Of a DNA stretch of 11,865 nt, positions 7,299-11,865 are shown in pieces. Source of the DNA: an uncultured Asticcacaulis sp. (GTDB lineage: Bacteria; Pseudomonadota; Alphaproteobacteria; Caulobacterales; Caulobacteraceae); contig CAMLLA010000094.1 in NCBI GenBank assembly GCA_946480525.1, forward strand, positions 1 through 11,865, read 5' to 3'. Position 1 is the first letter of the stretch, and the number at the start of each line of letters is the position of its first letter. The translations under genes and the position numbers were made by a program. The notes below the pieces were generated by a model. It was not told the DNA's origin and did not search any database. It worked only from the letters and a program-made list of their open reading frames with translations.

Positions 7299-7373
7299 TA
7301 CCTCCCCGACTTGTCGGGGAGGGGGACCGCACGAGACGGTGCCTGCACCGACGAGATGCGGTGGTGGGGTATC
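7299..7373. repeat. CCTCCCC/GGGGAGG palindromic intergenic repeat
   Basis: Three stems are visible: CCTCCCCGAC with GTCGGGGAGG (7301-7322, perfect), CGGTGC with GCACCG (7337-7350), and an enclosing CCGCA/TGCGG pair (7327-7331, 7357-7361). The ends, TATACCTCCCC and GTGGGGTAT, are roughly complementary. I recall closely related elements between genes of many Alphaproteobacteria. Together with the fold-back at 7184-7287 it fills most of the 257-base spacer between argJ and mutT. Confidence 0.75.
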
Positions 7374-7440
7374 TTGATTGTCATGAAGCTGAATTTAAAG
7401 ACCTCTTTGAGCTGCGCCGTTCTTTTGTGAAGGTCACGCT

Positions 7441-7839
7441 ATGAAAACCGTTCTTGTCGTAGCTGCCGCCCTGGTCGATTCCGATGGCCGCGTGCTGATC
7501 GCCCAGCGTCCGGATGGCAAGCAGTTGGCCGGGCAGTGGGAGTTTCCCGGCGGCAAGGTCGAGCTTGGCGAAACGCCTGAAAACGCCCTGATCCGCGAGC
7601 TTCAGGAAGAACTGGGTATCACAGTCAAACAGGCCTGCCTTGCGCCGTTCGTTTTCGCCTCGCACACCTATGAGAGCTTTCATTTGCTGATGCCGCTCTA
7701 TCTCATCCGCCGCTGGGACGGCGAGCCTGAGGCCCGTGAACACAAAGCGCTCAAATGGGTTCGGCCCAACGATATGCGCAATTACGAGATGCCCCCGGCC
7801 GACCTGCCGCTGGTGGCATGGTTACAGGATTTCATCTGA
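7441..7839 (+). CDS. mutT: Nudix hydrolase MutT, 8-oxo-dGTP diphosphatase
   Basis: MutT removes oxidised guanine nucleotides from the pool, preventing A:T to C:G changes. The 132-residue protein has the usual MutT length and a complete Nudix box, GX5EX7REUXEEXGU, at G38-I60 (E44, R52, E53, E56, E57), which binds the metal and pyrophosphate. The surrounding AQRPDGKQLAGQWEFPGGK and the later HTYESFHLLMPLYLI and KWVRPNDM are typical of the MutT branch rather than other Nudix enzymes. ATG at 7441 follows GAAGG at seven bases. A tiny open frame (7383-7430) ends within that ribosome-binding site. Position after argJ is, from memory, conserved in Caulobacterales, but the spacer full of repeats suggests separate transcription. 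Confidence 0.95.
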   Translation: MKTVLVVAAALVDSDGRVLIAQRPDGKQLAGQWEFPGGKVELGETPENALIRELQEELGITVKQACLAPFVFASHTYESFHLLMPLYLIRRWDGEPEAREHKALKWVRPNDMRNYEMPPADLPLVAWLQDFI

Positions 7840-7912
7840 ATATTAATATCGACCGGATACCGGGCGTTAGGCCAACAGGCGCACACTGGGTGATCATCGG
7901 GGAGGTGATGCC

Positions 7913-8203
7913 ATGTCTGCACCTATCTATTCCGAACGCCCGGACCAGGGCCGCGCGCCTGAACAAAGCCGGGGCGTGATCCGGACCCTGGCCCTTGTCA
8001 GCGTACTGGTCGCCGGCGCGTCGCTTCTGACCAGTTTGCAATACGGCACGCGCGACGGCGCAGTGATCCAGATCCAGCATCGCATCGCCTTTGTCGGCTG
8101 CGGCGCCGCGCGCTTCGTCAACCTGGCGCCGGCGCGGATCGGCCAGCCGGGCTACTGGCGGCACCTCGATCAGGACAGTGACGGGGTGTCGTGCGAACGC
8201 TGA
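7913..8203 (+). CDS. Small membrane-anchored Excalibur calcium-binding protein
   Basis: A 96-residue protein with a hydrophilic start, one membrane helix at about residues 23-43 (IRTLALVSVLVAGASLLTSL), and a C-terminal Excalibur domain at about 63-95. The domain shows both landmark cysteines (C63, C94), the LAPARIGQPGY core and the acidic loop DQDSDGVSCE with D86, D88 and D90, an EF-hand-like calcium site. Basic residues before the helix suggest an N-terminus inside and the domain in the periplasm. Excalibur domains are found on extracellular proteins and nucleases; this one has no partner domain, so its role is unknown. GGAGGTG five bases before ATG 7913 is a strong ribosome-binding site. 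It lies 73 bases after mutT and converges on the methyltransferase gene with only six bases between stop codons and no terminator. Confidence 0.88.
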   Translation: MSAPIYSERPDQGRAPEQSRGVIRTLALVSVLVAGASLLTSLQYGTRDGAVIQIQHRIAFVGCGAARFVNLAPARIGQPGYWRHLDQDSDGVSCER

Positions 8204-8209
8204 CCGGCC

Positions 8210-9097
8210 CTAAACCTTGCCTTCCTTGACGCCGAGCGCATCGGCCAGCCGCATCTTGGCCGAGCCGGGGCGCAGGGGTTTCTGTTGCGATTCGTGCGGC
8301 TTCCAGCCCGACAGGGTGATGATCTCGAAGGTCGCGGCAATGCGGCCTTCGTCGTCGGCGAAGCGTTCGAAATAAAGCTCCGATGCGCGCGTCAGGATGG
8401 CGCGGTTCAGACCCTTGCGCGGCCGGTCGATCAGGACATTGCTTTCGCCCATGGCGCGCAGATCGGCCATCAGCTTGAGCGGATGCGCATAGGAGACGAC
8501 GACACGGTCGGAATCGACGACCGGCATGTTGAAGCCCGTCCGGCGCAGCAGGTCGATCAGGTCGGGACCTTCGGCAAAGGGCGCAACGCGCGGCCCATAG
8601 CCGCCGCGCATCTCAAGCTCGGCCTCCATCAGGCAGCCGCGCAACTCCTTCAGCGTTTCGCCGCCGAACAGCGAGGCGACGAACAGGCCATCAGGTTTAA
8701 GTGCGCGACGGATCTGCACCAGCACGCCCGGCAGGTCGTTGGCGGCGTGCAGGGCCAGGGTGCTGACGACGAGATTGAGGCTTTCGTCACCGAACGGCAA
8801 CTGTTCCTCATCCATGACCAGGCGCGGCCGGGCGCCATTGAATGCCTCCGACAGGTCGCCTTCGATCAGCACGCCGATCTTGCCGGCCGCGGGCGAGCCG
8901 GCCAGCTCACGGCGAAAGGTGCCATCGCGCGCGCCGATCTCCAGCGCCACATCGAAGTGCCGGTTGATGCCGCTTAAGGAGTGCAACAGGTCTTCGATGG
9001 CGCGGTCGCGCAGGAAAGAGGCTTGCGCAAAACCCTTGGCCGCGCGATCAAGACGGCGGGCCAGCAGGGAACGGTCGAACAGACGGGGCGGGGACAT
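8210..9097 (-). CDS. SAM-dependent methyltransferase-fold protein, NDUFAF5/BioC-like
   Basis: A 295-residue class I methyltransferase-fold protein. Binding motif I is ALEIGARDGTF (51-61), where the usual Gly-Cys/Ser is Ala-Arg. Later motifs are LPFGDESLNLVVSTLALHAANDLPGVL (100-126) and RRALKPDGLFVASLFGGETLKELR (130-153). The conserved C-terminal signature SGWKPHESQQKPLRPGSA (263-280) marks the alphaproteobacterial relatives of mitochondrial NDUFAF5, which modifies an arginine of a complex I subunit; this group is often mis-annotated as biotin-synthesis BioC. No biotin genes are nearby, so a respiratory-complex role is more plausible, though inferred. The ATG at 9097 has no good ribosome-binding site and a TATATA box lies just upstream, hinting at leaderless expression. 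It is divergent from comF, an arrangement I recall from related genomes. Confidence 0.92.
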   Translation of the reverse strand: MSPPRLFDRSLLARRLDRAAKGFAQASFLRDRAIEDLLHSLSGINRHFDVALEIGARDGTFRRELAGSPAAGKIGVLIEGDLSEAFNGARPRLVMDEEQLPFGDESLNLVVSTLALHAANDLPGVLVQIRRALKPDGLFVASLFGGETLKELRGCLMEAELEMRGGYGPRVAPFAEGPDLIDLLRRTGFNMPVVDSDRVVVSYAHPLKLMADLRAMGESNVLIDRPRKGLNRAILTRASELYFERFADDEGRIAATFEIITLSGWKPHESQQKPLRPGSAKMRLADALGVKEGKV

Positions 9098-9103
9098 GAA
9101 CTT

Positions 9104-9111
9104 CTATATAG
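9104..9111. promoter_or_regulatory. Palindromic CTATATAG, possible shared -10 box of divergent promoters
   Basis: CTATATAG reads the same on both strands and sits between the methyltransferase start (9097) and the comF start (9125 or 9137). As a -10 box it would start transcription almost at the methyltransferase ATG and about 8-20 bases before the comF start. No good -35 boxes accompany it. Confidence 0.35.
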
Positions 9112-9136
9112 GGCGGACGGACGCGTGCCGAAACTG

Positions 9137-9943
9137 ATGAACCGTCTAGGCCATATCGCGGCCGAGGTTAAGGAGTTTGTCGCGACTCTCAGCCTGGCGC
9201 CGCTACGATCGGCCGCCCTCGACGCGATCGACATCGTCTTCCCGCCGCACGGCCTGGCGAAGGACGGAGATGAACCCCTGCTTCAGGGGGGCATGGAGCC
9301 CGGCCAATGGTCGCGCATCCGTTTCCTGTCGGACGAAGGTTGCGACATGTGCGCACGGCCCTTCGACGGCGGACTGCATTACGGAAAAGGGGCCTTGTGC
9401 AGCGGCTGTGCCGAGAAGCCCCTTCCGTTCAAACGGACGCGGGCGGCCTGCCTCTATGGCGATGCGTCGAAAGATATCATCCTGGCGTTCAAACATGCTG
9501 ACCGTCTGGACCTGACGCCTGTGCTGACGTGCTGGCTGGAGCGGGCAGGGGCCGACCTGCTGGCCGGTGCGGATATCCTCGTGCCTGTCCCCTTGCATCC
9601 CGTGCGGCTGCGCGAAAGGCGGTACAATCAGGCGGCGGAACTGGCGCGGCCGATGGCAAGGCGGGCGGGGCTCATCTATGCGGCGGACGCCCTGTCGCGG
9701 GTCAAGGCAACGAAGTCGCAGGGGCATGCCAGCGCCCGGATGCGCTGGGACAATGTGCGAAACGCCTTCGCCGTGACGGCATCAGGCCGCAAACAGGTGG
9801 CGGGCAGGCACATCGTCCTGATCGACGACGTGTTTACGACAGGCGCAACCTTGCGGGCGTGCGCCGACACCTTGCTGAAGGCCGGCGCGCGGCAGGTCGA
9901 TACCCTGGTCATTGCCCGCGCCGTACCCCAACCGGAACTTTAA
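9137..9943 (+). CDS. comF: ComF family phosphoribosyltransferase-like protein
   Basis: A 268-residue protein of the ComF/GntX family, with an N-terminal zinc ribbon (C69, C72, C88, C91 in CDMC and LCSGC) and a C-terminal phosphoribosyltransferase fold. The PRPP loop VLIDDVFTTGATL (227-239) is intact, and PVPLHPVRLRERRYNQAAELA (150-170) is highly typical. ComF homologues help DNA uptake in naturally competent bacteria; in Alphaproteobacteria the role is unproven. The frame is open upstream to 8981, but that part overlaps the methyltransferase gene antisense, so the start is placed at ATG 9137 or GTG 9125; ribosome-binding sites are poor for both (GGACGG at 9115-9120 slightly favours GTG). It leads a same-strand run with grxC, the amidase and the DUF1178 gene. 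Confidence 0.9.
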   Translation: MNRLGHIAAEVKEFVATLSLAPLRSAALDAIDIVFPPHGLAKDGDEPLLQGGMEPGQWSRIRFLSDEGCDMCARPFDGGLHYGKGALCSGCAEKPLPFKRTRAACLYGDASKDIILAFKHADRLDLTPVLTCWLERAGADLLAGADILVPVPLHPVRLRERRYNQAAELARPMARRAGLIYAADALSRVKATKSQGHASARMRWDNVRNAFAVTASGRKQVAGRHIVLIDDVFTTGATLRACADTLLKAGARQVDTLVIARAVPQPEL

Positions 9944-9982
9944 AATTCCCGGAAATACCCTATATTGAACTTGTACCCGGGT

Positions 9983-10009
9983 TGCTTCAGAACGGTTTTA
10001 ACCGAAGCA
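9983..10009 (+). promoter_or_regulatory. Stem-loop in the comF-grxC spacer
   Basis: TGCTT...CGGTT pairs with AACCGAAGCA around TT, with a five-base bulge on the left arm. It ends 17 bases before the grxC start. The 82-base spacer also holds TATATT (9961-9966), a possible -10 box without a convincing -35. The stem could be a leader structure or an mRNA processing site. There is no T run. Confidence 0.3.
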
Positions 10010-10025
10010 TCAAAGAGTTAGTTAA

Positions 10026-10280
10026 ATGGCCAAGATCGAAATCCACACCAAGCCCTATTGCCCCTATTGCGAGCGCGCCAAGGCGCTGCTGGAAGACAAG
10101 GGCGCGGAGTATACCGAAATCGTCGCGTCCAGCGATCCTGGGCTGCGCGCCGAAATGAATGAACGGTCCGGCCGTTTCACCTATCCGCAAATCTTCATCG
10201 ATGATCTGCATGTCGGCGGTTGCGACGACCTGATGGCGCTTAATCAGCGCGGTGGTCTCGATCCGCTGCTGGCGGCCTGA
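10026..10280 (+). CDS. grxC: Glutaredoxin 3 (GrxC type)
   Basis: Glutaredoxin reduces protein disulfides and protein-glutathione mixed disulfides with electrons from glutathione in the cytoplasm. The 84-residue length is that of class I GrxC proteins. The dithiol active site is C12-P-Y-C15 after IEIHTKPY; the cis-proline Pro54 lies in TYPQIFI, where Val is more usual than Tyr before Pro; the glutathione-binding GGCDDL follows at 64-69. ATG at 10026 has only a weak AAAGAG upstream, and no better start exists. The amidase gene begins two bases after its stop codon, so these two are surely co-transcribed and probably translationally linked. Confidence 0.96.
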   Translation: MAKIEIHTKPYCPYCERAKALLEDKGAEYTEIVASSDPGLRAEMNERSGRFTYPQIFIDDLHVGGCDDLMALNQRGGLDPLLAA

Positions 10281-10282
10281 CC

Positions 10283-11134
10283 GTGGTCAATGTCGCGCTT
10301 GTCCAGACCTGTACGCCCGCCTCTCAACAGGCGGCGCTGGACCATGCGCGGCCATTGATAGTTGAAGCGGCCGAAGGTGCGGACTTCGTATTATTGCCGG
10401 AATGCGCCAACCTTATGGAACAGCGCCGCGACCTCAAGGCCGGCAAGCTGGCCGCCGAAAGCGACGATGTCTTCGTCCAGGATGTGCGGCAGTTGGCGCG
10501 CGATCTCAAGACGCCTGTTCTTATTGGCTCGGTGATCGTCAAGGCGGAGCGCTCAAGTAACGATAGCGGTAGCGCAGATCAAAATTATAGCGAGAAATCC
10601 GCTAATCGCTCGCTGATGATCGACGCGAACGGCGAGATCACGGCGCGCTACGACAAGGTCCATCTGTTCGACGCAGATACACCCGATGGCAAGTCCTATC
10701 GCGAAAGCGCGACCATGCGCCCGGGAACCGAGGCGGTGGTGGCCGATACGCCGTGGGGCGGGATGGGCCTGAGCATCTGTTATGATGTGCGTTTCGCCTA
10801 TCTCTACCGGACGCTGGCGCGCCGCGACGTGCAGATGATCTCTGTGCCGGCGGCCTTTACGGTTCCGACGGGCCGGGCGCATTGGGAAGTCATGTTGCGG
10901 GCCCGCGCTATAGAGACGGGCGCTTTTGTGCTGGCGCCAGCGCAGGGTGGGGCGCACGAAGACGGCCGGCACACCTGGGGCCATTCGATGGTTGTCGGGC
11001 CATGGGGCCAGGTGATCGCGGTCCTGGACCACGATCGCCCGGCGGTCCTCAGGGCCGAGCTGGACTTTAGTGAGGTTGTGAAGGCGCGGCAGGCTCTACC
11101 GCAACTCCTTCATGACCGGGAGTTGTCAGTATGA
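10283..11134 (+). CDS. Nitrilase-superfamily carbon-nitrogen hydrolase, Nit1/omega-amidase-like
   Basis: A 283-residue amidase with the full Glu-Lys-Cys catalytic triad: E40 in LLPECANLM, K125 in RYDKVHLFD, C166 in LSICYDVRF. RAHWEVMLRARAIETGAFVLAPAQ (198-221) and HTWGHSMVVGPWG are typical of the Nit branch, whose members hydrolyse deaminated glutathione or act as omega-amidases. Its place right after grxC fits a glutathione-linked repair job, though that is inference. The start is GTG at 10283, two bases after the grxC stop; it is in register with the family start (VNVALVQ). Residues about 90-108 (SSNDSGSADQNYSEKSA) look like an insertion, encoded by AT-richer DNA with imperfect inverted repeats at its ends. 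The stop overlaps the next gene's start (ATGA). Confidence 0.93.
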   Translation: MVNVALVQTCTPASQQAALDHARPLIVEAAEGADFVLLPECANLMEQRRDLKAGKLAAESDDVFVQDVRQLARDLKTPVLIGSVIVKAERSSNDSGSADQNYSEKSANRSLMIDANGEITARYDKVHLFDADTPDGKSYRESATMRPGTEAVVADTPWGGMGLSICYDVRFAYLYRTLARRDVQMISVPAAFTVPTGRAHWEVMLRARAIETGAFVLAPAQGGAHEDGRHTWGHSMVVGPWGQVIAVLDHDRPAVLRAELDFSEVVKARQALPQLLHDRELSV

Positions 11135-11565
11135 TCAAGTACGCGTTGAAATGCGAAGTCGATCATGGCTTCGAAGCATGGTTCCCGTCTTCTGACGGAT
11201 TCGATGAGCAGAGCCGCCAGGGCCTGGTCCAGTGTCCGATGTGTGGTTCGTCGTCGGTCAGCAAGGCCATCATGGCGCCAATGGTGCGGACCTCGAAGGA
11301 GATCCCGTCGCCGCAGCAGGTGATGGCCGAGATGCTCTATAAGGTCCGTAAGCACGTCGAATCGACGCATGACTATGTCGGCGCGGGCTTTGCCGCAGAG
11401 GCACGCGACATGCACGAAGGCCTGACGCCCGAACGGCCGATCTATGGCGAGGCAACGCCGGATGAGGTCAAGGCGCTGGTTGACGATGGCGTGCCCGTGG
11501 CGGCGCTGCCGGTTATCGAGCGCAAGGACGAGAAGGCGGTAGGGGCCCAGAAGAAGCTGAACTGA
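11131..11565 (+). CDS. DUF1178 family protein
   Basis: A 144-residue protein of the DUF1178 family, recognised from MIKYALKCEVDHGFEAWF at the start, FDEQSRQGLVQCPMCGS (24-40), YVGAGFAAEARDMHEG (82-97) and ERPIYGEATPDEVKALVDDGVPVAALP (101-127). C8, H12, C35 and C38 could form one zinc site, as in short zinc-ribbon proteins. No biochemical function is established for the family. The ATG overlaps the amidase stop by four bases, so translation is probably coupled. In many Alphaproteobacteria, from memory, this gene sits next to grxC and the amidase. It is the last gene of the run, 24 bases before a strong terminator. Confidence 0.93.
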   Translation: MIKYALKCEVDHGFEAWFPSSDGFDEQSRQGLVQCPMCGSSSVSKAIMAPMVRTSKEIPSPQQVMAEMLYKVRKHVESTHDYVGAGFAAEARDMHEGLTPERPIYGEATPDEVKALVDDGVPVAALPVIERKDEKAVGAQKKLN

Positions 11566-11589
11566 GGATTCGTGCGGCCTGCAGAAATT

Positions 11590-11620
11590 AAAAACCCTCC
11601 GGTTTGACCAGAGGGTTTTT
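11590..11620. terminator. Bidirectional intrinsic terminator
   Basis: AAAAACCCTC (11590-11599) pairs perfectly with GAGGGTTTTT (11611-11620) around an 11-base loop. T runs follow the stem on both strands, so it can end both the plus-strand DUF1178 transcript and the minus-strand gene that converges from the right, whose stop codon lies five bases beyond. Confidence 0.92.
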
Positions 11621-11624
11621 TATT

Positions 11625-11865
11625 TTAAGCTTCTTCGGTCGCCGCTTCGGTCTTGCGCTTGGGGCGGCCGCGCTTTGGCTTGACGACCTCCTCGGCCGGC
11701 GCTTCTTCGGCAACGGCCGCTGTCACAGGGGCAGGCGTGCGCAGGAAGGCCGGCAGGTCGTCGCGGATCGCCGGCTGCTCGCTGGCTTCCGGCTGCGGTG
11801 CCGGACGGCTGGCGGGACCACCAAGCGGTTCCGTAGAAGCAATGAAGCCGTTGCCCTGCGGCGCG
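11625..11865 (-). CDS. C-terminal part of an unidentified protein with an AT-hook-like tail
   Basis: An open minus-strand frame enters from the right edge and stops with TAA at 11625-11627, giving about 79 residues. It is Pro-, Ala- and Glu-rich (GGPASRPAPQPEASEQPA), has a short hydrophobic patch (RDDLPAFLRTP), and ends KPKRGRPKRKTEAATEEA. The core RGRP with flanking Lys/Arg is an AT-hook-like DNA-binding motif. Disordered tails of this kind close several alphaproteobacterial proteins; DUF4167 proteins came to mind because of the 'DLPAFL' patch followed by a basic end, but this is a weak suggestion. Codon use and G+C match the other genes, and the bidirectional terminator right after the stop supports a real gene end. 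The start lies outside the window. Confidence 0.75.
   Translation of the reverse strand, partial: APQGNGFIASTEPLGGPASRPAPQPEASEQPAIRDDLPAFLRTPAPVTAAVAEEAPAEEVVKPKRGRPKRKTEAATEEA

Noticed and set aside
7383..7430. 15-residue open frame (MKLNLKTSLSCAVLL) ending at the mutT ribosome-binding site, possible leader peptide
   Set aside because: No ribosome-binding site of its own, no run of regulatory codons and no attenuator structure; chance is likely.
7840..7849. ATATTAATAT palindrome after mutT as a -10 box for the Excalibur gene
   Set aside because: No adequate -35 box at 16-18 bases, and AT palindromes of this length arise easily; kept only as a weak possibility.
8981..9136. N-terminal extension of comF back to 8981
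   Set aside because: It overlaps the methyltransferase coding region antisense, and family similarity begins well after 9137.

Overview
The window reads as chromosomal core DNA from an alphaproteobacterium, most likely a member of the Caulobacterales (Asticcacaulis or a close relative is my best guess). The basis is high G+C coding DNA, the gene set secA / parvulin lipoprotein / argJ / mutT followed by a BioC-like methyltransferase, comF, grxC, a nitrilase-family gene and a DUF1178 gene, and intergenic palindromic repeats of types common in that class. The genus is inference. I see no phage, transposase, CRISPR, tRNA or rRNA gene.

Left part (1-4280, minus strand): the start of an unidentified exported protein running off the left edge, a DUF2059-like periplasmic protein, a 490-base spacer, and secA. 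The spacer holds a composite of four hairpins (1026-1170) and, next to secA, a tandem array. In this array the last codons of secA, its stop codon and a terminator-like hairpin are repeated with a 92-base period, so secA is followed by two extra copies of its own tail. This is the most unusual structure in the window.

Middle part (4281-8203, plus strand): a parvulin-type peptidyl-prolyl isomerase predicted to be a lipoprotein, ended by a clear intrinsic terminator; argJ for arginine synthesis; mutT for nucleotide-pool cleaning; and a small one-helix membrane protein with an Excalibur calcium-binding domain. The spacers on both sides of argJ are filled with palindromic repeats, including a perfect 20-base-pair stem 19 bases before the argJ start. 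SecA and the isomerase are divergent and both serve protein export and envelope folding; argJ and mutT are independent housekeeping genes.

Right part (8210-11865): a methyltransferase of the NDUFAF5/BioC-like group on the minus strand is divergent from a plus-strand run comF - grxC - nitrilase-family amidase - DUF1178. The last three are tightly packed (2-base gap, then a 4-base ATGA overlap) and end at a bidirectional terminator. A minus-strand gene with an AT-hook-like basic tail enters from the right edge and converges on that terminator.
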